A stretch of 64,000 nt of DNA from Flavobacteriaceae bacterium (GTDB lineage: Bacteria; Bacteroidota; Bacteroidia; Flavobacteriales; Flavobacteriaceae). The notes beneath the pieces are model-generated. The model ran no database searches and had not been told where the DNA came from. It was given only the letters and a program-made list of their open reading frames with translations. Of this stretch, positions 8,375 to 16,653 are shown piece after piece. Within the stretch, counting starts at the first letter, position 1. Each line of letters starts with the position of its first letter. The stretch covers positions 1 to 64,000 of the forward strand of contig JALWTD010000012.1 in assembly GCA_027082925.1 (NCBI GenBank). Reading direction: 5' to 3'. A program made the position numbers and the translations under genes.

Positions 8375-10129
8375 TTATAGTTCAACTTTCAGATGTAATT
8401 CATTTAATTGCTCATCATCAATAGTAGCAGGAGCGTCAATCATAACATCTCTACCACTGTTATTTTTAGGGAAAGCAATAAAATCTCGTATAGTTTCTTG
8501 ACCGCCTAAAATGGCAACCAATCTATCCAAACCAAAAGCAATACCACCGTGAGGAGGAGCTCCATACTCAAAAGCATTCATTAAAAACCCAAACTGTTTT
8601 TTGGCTTCTTCTTGTGTAAACCCTAAATGATCAAACATTAAGGCTTGTGTTTCTTTATCGTGTATTCTAATAGACCCACCACCAATTTCGTTACCGTTTA
8701 ACACCAAATCGTATGCGTTGGCTCTAACCTTACCAGGATTGGTGTCAAGCAATGCAATATCTTCTGGTTTTGGAGATGTAAACGGATGATGCATGGCGTG
8801 GTAGCGTTCTGTTTCTTCATCCCATTCTAACAATGGAAAATCTACTACCCATAGCGGAGCAAATTTGGTTGGTTTACGCAAGCCTAAACGCTCTGCCAGT
8901 TCCATTCGTAAAGCGCTAAGTTGTGTGCGAACTTTAGCAGTATCACCAGACAATACGCAAATTAAATCTCCTGCTTTAGCTCCTGTAACCTTTGCCCATA
9001 AAGCTAAATCTTCTTGATTGTAAAATTTATCAACCGAAGATTTATAAGTTCCATCTTCATTGCATTTTACATACACCATTCCTAAAGCACCTACTTGAGG
9101 TCTTTTTACCCAATCAATAAGTTTATCAATTTCTTTTCTTGTGTATGAAGCAGCTCCCGGAACAGCAATACCAACAACCAACTCAGCATTGTTAAAAACA
9201 TTAAAACCTTTGTGTTTTGCTACCTCATTCAGTTCACCAAACTCCATCCCAAATCGTATGTCGGGCTTGTCATTTCCGTAGCGTTTCATAGCTTCATCAA
9301 ATGTTATTCTTGGAAAATCTCCAACAGTAACACCGTTAACTTCTTTTAATAAATGTCGGGTTAACCCTTCAAAAACAGTTAAAATATCTTCCTGTTCAAC
9401 AAATGCCATTTCGCAATCTATTTGCGTAAACTCAGGCTGTCTGTCGGCACGTAAGTCTTCATCTCTAAAGCATTTTACAATTTGAAAATACTTATCCATT
9501 CCACCTATCATTAACAATTGTTTAAATGTTTGAGGTGATTGAGGTAAAGCGTAAAATTGCCCTTCATTCATTCTGCTAGGTACAACAAAATCTCTAGCAC
9601 CTTCAGGAGTAGATTTAATTAAATAAGGCGTTTCAACTTCAATAAATCCTTCTTTCGAAAGGTAATTTCGTACTTCCTGAGCAACTTTATGTCTAAAAAT
9701 CAAGTTGTTTTTAACCGGATTTCTTCTAATATCCAAGTAACGATATTTCATTCTAAGCTCATCTCCTCCATCGGTTTCATCTTCAATGGTAAAAGGAGGC
9801 ACTTTAGCATTATTTAAAACGGTAAGTTCTTTCACCAAAATTTCAACTTCTCCGGTAGCTATATTTTTATTTTTAGAAACACGTTCTATCACTTCACCGG
9901 TAACCTGTATAACAAACTCTCTACCCAATGCTTTGGCACGTTCCATAATATCTTTAGGAGTACGTTCTTCATCAAAAATAAGTTGAGTAATACCGTATCT
10001 ATCACGTAAATCAACCCAAATCATAAAACCTTTGTCTCGCGATTTTTGTACCCAGCCTGCCAAAGTAACCTCTTGACCAACATGCGTTAACCGTAATTCT
10101 CCGTTAGAATGTGTTCTGTACATTTTCAT
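8375..10129 (-). CDS. aspS: Aspartyl-tRNA synthetase
   Basis: Charges tRNA-Asp; class II cytosolic enzyme of 584 residues, the usual bacterial length. Visible parts are the N-terminal OB-fold anticodon-binding domain ('[26 protein letters not shown]'), motif 2 with '[21 protein letters not shown]', the bacterial GAD insertion in the middle, and motif 3 '[16 protein letters not shown]'. ATG start (a second ATG two codons later). A strong promoter lies immediately upstream. It is first in a four-gene operon with an APC permease, a ClC protein and a small membrane protein, an association with no obvious metabolic logic. Confidence 0.98.
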   Translation of the reverse strand: MKMYRTHSNGELRLTHVGQEVTLAGWVQKSRDKGFMIWVDLRDRYGITQLIFDEERTPKDIMERAKALGREFVIQVTGEVIERVSKNKNIATGEVEILVKELTVLNNAKVPPFTIEDETDGGDELRMKYRYLDIRRNPVKNNLIFRHKVAQEVRNYLSKEGFIEVETPYLIKSTPEGARDFVVPSRMNEGQFYALPQSPQTFKQLLMIGGMDKYFQIVKCFRDEDLRADRQPEFTQIDCEMAFVEQEDILTVFEGLTRHLLKEVNGVTVGDFPRITFDEAMKRYGNDKPDIRFGMEFGELNEVAKHKGFNVFNNAELVVGIAVPGAASYTRKEIDKLIDWVKRPQVGALGMVYVKCNEDGTYKSSVDKFYNQEDLALWAKVTGAKAGDLICVLSGDTAKVRTQLSALRMELAERLGLRKPTKFAPLWVVDFPLLEWDEETERYHAMHHPFTSPKPEDIALLDTNPGKVRANAYDLVLNGNEIGGGSIRIHDKETQALMFDHLGFTQEEAKKQFGFLMNAFEYGAPPHGGIAFGLDRLVAILGGQETIRDFIAFPKNNSGRDVMIDAPATIDDEQLNELHLKVEL

Positions 10130-10148
10130 TAAAATTAAAAAGAATGTG

Positions 10149-10177
10149 CAAATTTAATGAATTCAAGTGTACAACAA
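10149..10177 (-). promoter_or_regulatory. aspS operon promoter
   Basis: On the minus strand, TTG (10177-10175) is followed after 18 bases by TAAATTTG (10156-10149), a perfect Bacteroidota -33/-7 pair. The -7 lies 19 bases upstream of the aspS ATG. Confidence 0.65.
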
Positions 10178-10188
10178 GCGAATATCAT

Positions 10189-10303
10189 TCTTTTTTTGGG
10201 CGTTCCATTTACTCAAGTAAATGTCAGGCTTTCGGCACTCGCTTTTTAGCTCAGCTAAAAGAGCTCAAACAAATGCCTCAATCCTTAACGCAAACTCCTT
10301 AAA
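10189..10303. repeat. Flavobacterial-type dispersed intergenic repeat with two hairpins
   Basis: The segment starts with 'TTTTTTTGGGCGTTCC', continues with 'GTCAGGCTTTCGGCACTCGC' and ends with 'CAATCCTTAACGCAAACTCC'. This ordering resembles a short intergenic repeat (GGGCGT...CAGGCTTTCCGC...CAATCCCTAACGCAAAC) that I recall from many Flavobacteriia genomes; that is memory and was not searched. Two perfect stem-loops are visible: CATTTAC-TCAA-GTAAATG (10206-10223) and TTTTAGC-TCA-GCTAAAA (10244-10260). It sits between aspS and the cupin gene, inside the otherwise empty 190-base gap, and local base composition is more GC-rich than its surroundings. The track ORF across it is not coding in appearance. 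Confidence 0.6.
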
Positions 10304-10311
10304 AAACTTTG

Positions 10312-10319
10312 TACTTTAG
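10312..10319 (+). promoter_or_regulatory. -7-like element of cupin/rsmI transcript
   Basis: TACTTTAG differs from TAnnTTTG at one position and ends 4 bases before the ATG at 10324, the same geometry as tadA. This suggests a leaderless message for the cupin gene. Confidence 0.4.
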
Positions 10320-10323
10320 CAAA

Positions 10324-10683
10324 ATGGAACCAATAAATATTTCAAAAAAATTTAGCCTGTTTAAAGATTATTGGACTCCTAAAAAAATAGGAGAGCTCAA
10401 CGGACAGCAGATTTTATTAGCGAAATTAAAAGGCGATTTTATATGGCACACACACGAAAATGAAGATGAGCTTTTTATGGTTATTAAAGGCTGTTTAACA
10501 ATTTATTTTAGAGATAAAACAGTAGAAATACATAAAGGAGAAATGTGTATAATCCCTAAAGGAACAGAGCACAAACCTTTTGCCAAAGAAGAAGTTCAAG
10601 TACTTTTATTTGAACCCTTAAGCATAAAACACACCGGAAATATTACAAGCAACGTAACGGTAAAAACATTTCAAGAAATATAA
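10324..10683 (+). CDS. Single-domain cupin protein
   Basis: A 119-residue single-cupin protein with the metal-binding motif 'WHTHENEDELF' (HxH...E) and the second motif 'PKGTEHKPFA', flanking the glycine turn 'VIKGCLTIYF'. Such small cupins bind a divalent metal and have varied roles (isomerase, sensor or dioxygenase-like), and the sequence does not choose among them. The track begins at TTG 10309. I prefer ATG 10324 because a -7-like TACTTTAG overlaps the upstream extension. The stop is followed after 2 bases by the rsmI ATG, so the two are cotranscribed. Confidence 0.88.
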   Translation: MEPINISKKFSLFKDYWTPKKIGELNGQQILLAKLKGDFIWHTHENEDELFMVIKGCLTIYFRDKTVEIHKGEMCIIPKGTEHKPFAKEEVQVLLFEPLSIKHTGNITSNVTVKTFQEI

Positions 10684-10685
10684 AA

Positions 10686-11357
10686 ATGGGAAAACTTTTT
10701 TTAGTTCCAACACCTATTGGAAATTTAGAAGATATTACGCTTAGAGCCATAAAAATACTTAAAGAAGCAGATTTAATTTTGGCAGAAGATACTAGAACAA
10801 GCGGGAAACTTCTTAAACATTTTGAAATAATAACCCCTATGCAAAGCCATCATATGCACAACGAGCATAAAATGGTTGATAAAGTAGTGCAACGCATTAA
10901 AAATGGCGAACACATAGCACTTATTTCAGATGCAGGAACTCCGGCAATTTCAGATCCCGGATTTTTACTTAGCAGAGCTTGCGTTGAAAATAATATTGAA
11001 ATAGAATGCTTACCAGGTGCAACAGCCTTTGTACCGGCATTAGTAAACAGCGGGTTACCAAACGATAAATTTGTATTCGAAGGATTTTTACCGGTAAAAA
11101 AAGGAAGGCAAACACGATTAACTTTTTTAGCAGAAGAAACACGAACTATGATTTTTTACGAATCTCCTCATAAACTTCTTAAAACACTCACTCATTTTTC
11201 TAAATATTTTGGAAAAGACAGGCAAGTATCTGTTTCTAGAGAGCTCACAAAACTTTATGAAGAAACTATTAGAGGAACATTGAGTTCGGTTATAAATCAC
11301 TTTGAACAAAAAGCACCTAAAGGAGAGTTTGTTATTGTAGTTTCAGGCAAAAAATAA
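10686..11357 (+). CDS. rsmI: 16S rRNA (cytidine(1402)-2'-O)-methyltransferase
   Basis: Methylates the 2'-OH of C1402 in the 16S rRNA P-site region. The 223 residues contain the tetrapyrrole-methylase-type fold with signatures 'LVPTPIGNLEDITLRAI', 'AEDTRTSGKLLKHF', 'SDAGTPAISDPGF' and 'ECLPGATAFVPAL', and the 'FYESPHKLLKTL' and 'SRELTKLYEE' segments of the C-terminal half. Shorter than the E. coli protein because the extra C-terminal domain is lacking, as usual in Bacteroidota. ATG start, tightly following the cupin gene. Confidence 0.97.
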   Translation: MGKLFLVPTPIGNLEDITLRAIKILKEADLILAEDTRTSGKLLKHFEIITPMQSHHMHNEHKMVDKVVQRIKNGEHIALISDAGTPAISDPGFLLSRACVENNIEIECLPGATAFVPALVNSGLPNDKFVFEGFLPVKKGRQTRLTFLAEETRTMIFYESPHKLLKTLTHFSKYFGKDRQVSVSRELTKLYEETIRGTLSSVINHFEQKAPKGEFVIVVSGKK

Positions 11358-11378
11358 CGGTATTTAAAGTATAAGTAA

Positions 11379-12830
11379 GTGAAAGATTTAGTTGATAAAA
11401 TAGCGGCTTTAGAAAAAATATCTAAGCAATTAGAACCTTCTGTTAAAGACAGAAATGATTTAAATAGAGAGGCTCAAATGTTTGCCAATTCCTTTTTAGA
11501 AAATCTAGAATCCTATTCGGCATACAATAGCCAACCTCCTAAATTTGAAACACTTTCTTTACAAAAAATGCCCAAAACATTTTCAGAACTATTGGTTGCG
11601 TTCAATTCTGAAGTGGTTTTAAAAGGAATTAAACCCGCATCAGGAAAACACTTGGGATATGTACCAGGAGGTGGAATTTACACCGCAGCAATAGCCGACT
11701 TTTTAGCAGGTGTTACCAATGAGTATGCCGGAATGTACTATGCTTCACCGGGAGCAGTTACCATAGAAAATGAGTTGCTAAACTGGATGAAAGATATTTT
11801 TGGGTTTCCAAGTTCAGCTGTTGGAAATCTTACTTCAGGAGGATCCATTGCAAATTTAATAGCATTAACAGCAGCAAGAGATAAGTACAAAATAAAAAAT
11901 GAGAAAATAACTAAAAGTGTTATTTACGTAAGTCCTCAAGTGCACCATTGCATTCACAAAGCACTTCGAATAATAGGATTGGAAGATATACAAATTAGAT
12001 TTTTAGAACTTGATGAAAATTACAAGATAATTACAAGTAATTTGATAAAATATATAGAAAAAGATGTACTTAATAATCTTAATCCGTTTATGGTTATCGC
12101 TTCAGCAGGAACTACCGATACGGGAGCTGTAGACCCTTTGCTTGAGATCGGGAACATTGCTAAACAACACAATTTATGGTATCATGTAGATGGTGCTTAT
12201 GGAGGTTTTTTTATGTTGTTAGCGCAGAAAAAGCACCTTTTTAAAGGAATTCATATGGCCGATTCTTTAGTGGTTGACCCTCATAAAGGGTTGTTTTTAC
12301 CTTACGGTTTAGGTGCAGTATTGGTTAAAGATAAAGAAGCGGTTTTTCATTCTCATCACTATACTGCAAATTATATGCAAGATGCGAAAGGCGATTTACA
12401 AATTAATCCTTCTGATGTGTCTCCTGAACTTACAAAACATTTTAGAGGTTTGCGTTTATGGTTGCCATTACAGCTACACGGATTAAAACCTTTTATTGCT
12501 TCTTTAGAAGAAAAAATCCTTTTAACAACGTATTTTAGAAATAATTTAAAGCAATTAGGCTTTGCTTTAGGCCCTGAACCAGACTTAACGGTCAGTTATT
12601 TTTGGTATCCTTCTAAAAAAGTAAATCAGAATGAATTTAATCAAAAGCTATTGGCATTTATTCATGCACATGGCGATGTGTTTTTAAGCTCAACTAAGAT
12701 AAACGATAGGTTTGTAATTAGAATGGCAATACTTTCTGTTAGAACAAAAAAGAAAACTATTGATAGTGCCGTTGAAATGATTGCGTTTTGTTTGAAACAA
12801 ACAAACGAGTACTTCTCTACTTTATCATAA
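11379..12830 (+). CDS. Pyridoxal-phosphate-dependent (aromatic/acidic) amino acid decarboxylase family protein
   Basis: A group II PLP decarboxylase of 483 residues. The cofactor lysine is K303 in 'DPHKGLFLPYG', preceded by the PLP-aspartate motif 'YHVDGAYGG' and by 'ASAGTTDTGAVD'. The N-terminal part has 'MPKTFSELL' and 'YVPGGGIYTAAIADFLAG', and the substrate-facing histidine is in 'SPQVHHCIHKAL'. The family includes aromatic-L-amino-acid, tyrosine, glutamate and 2,4-diaminobutyrate decarboxylases, and the substrate here is not determined. GTG start, 21 bases after rsmI and 7 before rlmF, so probably within one transcript. Confidence 0.9.
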   Translation: MKDLVDKIAALEKISKQLEPSVKDRNDLNREAQMFANSFLENLESYSAYNSQPPKFETLSLQKMPKTFSELLVAFNSEVVLKGIKPASGKHLGYVPGGGIYTAAIADFLAGVTNEYAGMYYASPGAVTIENELLNWMKDIFGFPSSAVGNLTSGGSIANLIALTAARDKYKIKNEKITKSVIYVSPQVHHCIHKALRIIGLEDIQIRFLELDENYKIITSNLIKYIEKDVLNNLNPFMVIASAGTTDTGAVDPLLEIGNIAKQHNLWYHVDGAYGGFFMLLAQKKHLFKGIHMADSLVVDPHKGLFLPYGLGAVLVKDKEAVFHSHHYTANYMQDAKGDLQINPSDVSPELTKHFRGLRLWLPLQLHGLKPFIASLEEKILLTTYFRNNLKQLGFALGPEPDLTVSYFWYPSKKVNQNEFNQKLLAFIHAHGDVFLSSTKINDRFVIRMAILSVRTKKKTIDSAVEMIAFCLKQTNEYFSTLS

Positions 12831-12837
12831 GCGTACT

Positions 12838-13743
12838 ATGGGAAAACAAAAAGCCGCCACATTTCACCCTAAGAACGTACATCGTTCTAGGTATAATTTA
12901 GCTGAATTAATAAAAGTTTATCCTCAATTAAAATCGTTTGTATTTGTAAACAAATATGATGTAGAAACGGTAGATTTTTCAAATCCAAACGCAGTAAAAG
13001 CGTTAAATACAGCATTGCTATTTAAGTTTTACAATATTAAATTTTGGGATTTTCCTGACACAAACCTATGTCCTCCAATTCCGGGAAGAGTAGACTATAT
13101 TCATTATTTAGCAGATTTATTAAAGGAATCTAATCTAACTAAAAACGCAAGTATTTTAGATATAGGAACCGGAGCTAGTTGTATTTATCCTATTTTAGGA
13201 AATAGTGTATATCAGTGGCAATTTGTAGCTTCAGATAGTTCTAAAAAATCATTAAATACGGCACGTGTAATTTTAAAAGAAAATAATATTGATAAAGAGA
13301 TTGTACTTAGACTTCAGCCAAATACCAATCATATTTTTAAAGGGATTTTAACCGCCAAAGATAAATTTTCGGCAACAATGTGTAATCCGCCATTTTACAA
13401 ATCAGAAGAAGAGGCTTTTTTAGCAACTTCAAAAAAATTAAAAGGCTTGGGGATTACTTCAAATAAAGAAAGAAACTTTGGAGGAACTCATCAAGAGTTG
13501 TGTTATAAAGGAGGTGAAAAAGCATTTATACACACGTATTTATATGAGAGTTCTCTGTTTAAAAATCAATGTTTTTGGTTTACAACACTGGTCTCTAAAA
13601 AAGAAAATTTAAAAGGTATATATACCTCTTTAAAAAAATTAAAAGCTACTGAAATTAAAACGATACAAATGAGTCAAGGCAATAAAATTACACGTATTGT
13701 TGCTTGGACGTTTTTAAGTAAAGAGGCTCAAAAAGAGTGGTAA
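12838..13743 (+). CDS. rlmF: 23S rRNA (adenine(1618)-N6)-methyltransferase
   Basis: SAM-dependent methyltransferase that modifies A1618 of 23S rRNA. 301 residues with the family N terminus 'FHPKNVHRSRYNLAELIKVYP', the SAM loop 'ILDIGTGASCIYPILG', the N6-adenine catalytic motif NPPF in 'MCNPPFYKSEEEA', and the characteristic 'ELCYKGGEKAFI'. ATG start 7 bases after the decarboxylase stop. Convergent with the helicase gene downstream. Confidence 0.96.
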   Translation: MGKQKAATFHPKNVHRSRYNLAELIKVYPQLKSFVFVNKYDVETVDFSNPNAVKALNTALLFKFYNIKFWDFPDTNLCPPIPGRVDYIHYLADLLKESNLTKNASILDIGTGASCIYPILGNSVYQWQFVASDSSKKSLNTARVILKENNIDKEIVLRLQPNTNHIFKGILTAKDKFSATMCNPPFYKSEEEAFLATSKKLKGLGITSNKERNFGGTHQELCYKGGEKAFIHTYLYESSLFKNQCFWFTTLVSKKENLKGIYTSLKKLKATEIKTIQMSQGNKITRIVAWTFLSKEAQKEW

Positions 13744-13762
13744 CTTTAAGTGTAGTAATTGA

Positions 13763-14998
13763 TTAATACCAACGTTTCTTTTTTTTCTTAGAAGCTTCAG
13801 ATTTTCGCCCCTTTCGATGTTTACTTCCCTTCTTTTTATGCACTTCAGGAGTTGCTTTAGGATCTAAGGGATAAGGATGATTTTCTTTTATAAATAACGG
13901 TACATTTATTAATTTTTGAATGGCAATGATGTATTGTTTTTCATCAGCAGCACAAAAAGAGTGCGAAACACCTGTTTTTTGAGCTCTTCCGGTTCTTCCT
14001 ATTCGGTGTACATAAGTTTCAGGTGTACGCGGAATATCAAAATTAATTACGGCATCTAACGAATGAATATCAATACCTCTTGCTGCTACATCGGTTGCAA
14101 TAAGTATGTTTACATCGTTATTTTTAAACTTTAAAAGTGCTTCTTGCCGAGCGTTTTGTGTTTTATCTCCGTGTATGGTAGCTACGCTATAATTATTTTT
14201 TAGAAGTGTTTGTTCTAATTTATCAACACCGTATTTGGTACGTCTAAAAATAAGAATACTCCCTTTTATGGTGTTTCTAAGTAAATGTAAACACAGTGCT
14301 ATTTTTTTGGGCTTAGGAGTGTAATATAAAATTTGATGTACATTTTTTGTAATAATAGTAGCAGGTGTAATTTCTATTTTTTCAGGATTTTTTAGCAATG
14401 TGTTTGCAAGTTGAGTAACCTTGTAAGGCATTGTTGCCGAAAATAAAAGTTGTTGCTTTTGTTCTGGACATAACCGATTAATTTTTTTCACATCATCTAT
14501 AAACCCCATATCAAGCATTAAATCCGCTTCATCTAGAACCAAAATTTCTACAGTATCTAAGTTTACAATTTGCTGTTTGTGTAAATCCAGTAATCTTCCC
14601 GGTGTGGCAATTAAAATATCAACACCTTTTTCAAGTTTTTCTTTTTGAGGTTCAATAGACATTCCTCCGTAAACGGCAGCGATTCTTAGGTTTGTATATT
14701 TTCCGTAGGCTTCAAAATTTTCAAAAATTTGCAGGGCGAGTTCTCTTGTGGGGCTAATAATTAAAGCACGTATTTTTTTTGCTCTTTTTTTTGAGTTTTG
14801 TTTGTCAAAAAGTAGCTGTAAAATAGGAAGTGCAAAAGCAGCTGTTTTCCCAGTTCCTGTTTGTGCAGAAACAATGATGTCTTTTTTAGATAAAACGAAA
14901 GGAATTACCTGTATTTGAACTTTGGTAGGCTCTAAATAATTTTGTTCGAAGACCGCTTTTAAAATAGGTTTGTTTAATTGTAAGTTTTGAAAAGACAT
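13763..14998 (-). CDS. rhlE: DEAD-box ATP-dependent RNA helicase (RhlE type)
   Basis: Unwinds structured RNA in the cytosol; roles in ribosome assembly and RNA decay are typical. 411 residues carry all core motifs: Q motif 'NYLEPTKVQIQVIPF', Walker A 'AQTGTGKT', 'PTRELALQ', 'TPGRLLDL', 'DEAD', 'SAT', 'ATDVAARGID' and 'HRIGRTGR'. A short basic tail rich in lysine and arginine follows ('KKKGSKHRKGRKSEASKKKKKRWY'), which probably aids RNA binding. ATG start. Stands alone, with VF530 upstream on the same strand but 57 bases away. Confidence 0.92.
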   Translation of the reverse strand: MSFQNLQLNKPILKAVFEQNYLEPTKVQIQVIPFVLSKKDIIVSAQTGTGKTAAFALPILQLLFDKQNSKKRAKKIRALIISPTRELALQIFENFEAYGKYTNLRIAAVYGGMSIEPQKEKLEKGVDILIATPGRLLDLHKQQIVNLDTVEILVLDEADLMLDMGFIDDVKKINRLCPEQKQQLLFSATMPYKVTQLANTLLKNPEKIEITPATIITKNVHQILYYTPKPKKIALCLHLLRNTIKGSILIFRRTKYGVDKLEQTLLKNNYSVATIHGDKTQNARQEALLKFKNNDVNILIATDVAARGIDIHSLDAVINFDIPRTPETYVHRIGRTGRAQKTGVSHSFCAADEKQYIIAIQKLINVPLFIKENHPYPLDPKATPEVHKKKGSKHRKGRKSEASKKKKKRWY

Positions 14999-15055
14999 GC
15001 AAGGTTATTTGGTGCAAAATTTTGGTAAAGGTACGTTTATTTACAACGAAATGTA

Positions 15056-15286
15056 CTAATGTTCTTTTTGAATGGTTGTAATGTATAGTTTTTCAACTTT
15101 TTCTCTGGCCCAAGGAGTTCTTCTTAAAAATTTTAAACAAGACTTTATAGAAGGATTGCTATTGAAACAGTTTATTTTAATTTTTAATCCGAGAGTTTCC
15201 CAACCGTATATTGAGACTAAGTATTGTAAAATTTCGGCTAATTTAACACCGTGCAAAGGATTGTTGGGTTGTGTATTGTTGTGCAT
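15056..15286 (-). CDS. VF530 (DUF2132) family DNA-binding protein
   Basis: A 76-residue protein that matches the VF530 family nearly end to end: '[25 protein letters not shown]' and '[26 protein letters not shown]'. The family has a structure and reported DNA binding but no assigned pathway. ATG start, 9 bases after the stop of the thioredoxin-like gene, so it is the last gene of a racemase-thioredoxin-VF530 operon. The plus-strand track ORF across it is its shadow. Confidence 0.92.
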   Translation of the reverse strand: MHNNTQPNNPLHGVKLAEILQYLVSIYGWETLGLKIKINCFNSNPSIKSCLKFLRRTPWAREKVEKLYITTIQKEH

Positions 15287-15295
15287 ATATTACAA

Positions 15296-15820
15296 TTAAC
15301 TTTTAGCTAAGCTATTTTTAATAGTATCAACCATTTGTTTAAATTCTTCTACGTCGTATAAACGAGAGAGAAAAATAATTTTGCCGTTTTTATCTAACAC
15401 AATATTTCTGGTAACTCCTGCATTTGGCAATGTAAATTTTTCAAACAGAGAACCGTCGGTATCTATTGTAAACGGGTAACTTACATTCATTTGAGCTATA
15501 AATCGTTTTACTTTCTCAACGTCTTCTTTTAAATCAATTCCAATTAGAATAAAGTTATCATTTTTAAATTGTTGCCAAACTTCTTTTTCTAAATGAGGCA
15601 TTTCTTTTCTACAAACGCTACACCATGAGGCTGTAAACTGTAGTACAACAATTTTTCCTTTTAAACTTTTATTAGAAACAGGTGTTCCGTCTAGTAATTT
15701 AAAGTTAAAACTAGGAACTTGATCGCCAACAGAGACTCTATATCCTCTGTCTTGCTTATGCTGAGCAAAAGTAGCGTTAGTAAGAAATAAAATAAAACAG
15801 CTAAATAGTAGATTTTTCAT
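15296..15820 (-). CDS. Exported TlpA-like thioredoxin-fold protein
   Basis: A 174-residue AhpC/TSA-thioredoxin-fold protein with signal peptide (residues 1-20, ending 'NATFAQ') and a redox-active C67-x-x-C70 in 'FTASWCSVCRKEMPHL', followed by the cis-proline region 'LPNAGVTRNIVLDKNGK'. Probably a periplasmic thiol-disulfide reductase or peroxiredoxin-like protein. ATG start, 12 bases after the racemase stop. Confidence 0.9.
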   Translation of the reverse strand: MKNLLFSCFILFLTNATFAQHKQDRGYRVSVGDQVPSFNFKLLDGTPVSNKSLKGKIVVLQFTASWCSVCRKEMPHLEKEVWQQFKNDNFILIGIDLKEDVEKVKRFIAQMNVSYPFTIDTDGSLFEKFTLPNAGVTRNIVLDKNGKIIFLSRLYDVEEFKQMVDTIKNSLAKS

Positions 15821-15832
15821 TTTTTGTATTTT

Positions 15833-16525
15833 TTATTTTAAAGCAAAAGTTACTGCGCTTTCTGCATGAATTTTTGTTGTATCAAAAATAGGAATATTTA
15901 CATCAGATTTTTTAATAAGCAAAGGAATTTCGGTACAACCTAAAATAACACCTTGAGCACCTCTTTTAAAACCGTTGGCAATAATTTGCAGGTATATTTC
16001 TCTGGAAGTAGAATTTATAATACCGTGAACCAATTCGTTATATATAATTTGATGTACAGTTTCTCTTTCTTTTTCTGAAGGAATTATTGTAGTTATATTA
16101 AATTTTTCAAGCAGTATTTTTTTAAAAAAGTCCTTTTCCATGGTAAACTTTGTGCCTAAGAGAAGTACGTTATCAATATTTTGTTTTTTGATTTCTTCTC
16201 CGGTAGCTTCTGCTATATGTAAAAAAGGAACGGTAGTGTTTTTAACAATATCGTCACTACATAAGTGCATAGTATTTGTACAGAGTACTATTACTTCGGC
16301 ATTTGCATTTTCTAAGTTTTTAGCGCAGTTTACCATTACCTTAGAGAGAGCATCCCAATCATTGGCGTGTTGAAGTTTTTCAATTTCAGCAAAATCAACG
16401 GACTCCATAACGCATGCTGCAGAATGGAATCTGCCTAGCAAGCTTTTCACTTTTAGGTTAATTAATTGATAGTACACTTGAGAAGATTCCCAACTCATAC
16501 CTCCAATAAGTCCAATTTTTTTCAT
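15833..16525 (-). CDS. Aspartate/glutamate racemase family protein
   Basis: Cofactor-independent amino-acid racemase of 230 residues. The two catalytic cysteines are C82 in 'VLCTNTMH' and C197 in 'ILGCTEIPLL', with the N-terminal signature 'IGLIGGMSWESSQVYYQ' of the YgeA/RacX branch. It may racemise aspartate, glutamate or another amino acid for peptidoglycan or biofilm-related D-amino acids; the sequence does not decide. ATG start. First gene of the racemase-thioredoxin-VF530 unit, separated from the flotillin gene by a strong terminator. Confidence 0.91.
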   Translation of the reverse strand: MKKIGLIGGMSWESSQVYYQLINLKVKSLLGRFHSAACVMESVDFAEIEKLQHANDWDALSKVMVNCAKNLENANAEVIVLCTNTMHLCSDDIVKNTTVPFLHIAEATGEEIKKQNIDNVLLLGTKFTMEKDFFKKILLEKFNITTIIPSEKERETVHQIIYNELVHGIINSTSREIYLQIIANGFKRGAQGVILGCTEIPLLIKKSDVNIPIFDTTKIHAESAVTFALK

Positions 16526-16597
16526 AAAAATAAAATTGATTTAGATTGTATGCCAATTTAAGAAATAAAACAGCAACAGCCCGAATAGTTTAAATAA

Positions 16598-16629
16598 AAA
16601 AGGGTTTCGTAACGCTACGAAACCCTTTT
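16598..16629 (-). terminator. Rho-independent terminator after the NfeD-flotillin unit
   Basis: A perfect 14-bp inverted repeat, AAAAGGGTTTCGTA-ACGC-TACGAAACCCTTTT, followed on the minus strand by a T-rich tract (TTTTTTATTTA). It lies 25 bases after the flotillin stop. Confidence 0.88.
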
Positions 16630-16653
16630 AAATAAAAAACATAAAAAATAAGG

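Noticed and set aside
10111-10302. 63-aa plus-strand ORF between aspS and cupin
   Set aside because: It runs through the intergenic repeat and the start of aspS in antisense; composition is not protein-like and no family match is evident.
15072-15299. 75-aa plus-strand ORF
   Set aside because: Antisense shadow of the clear VF530 gene.
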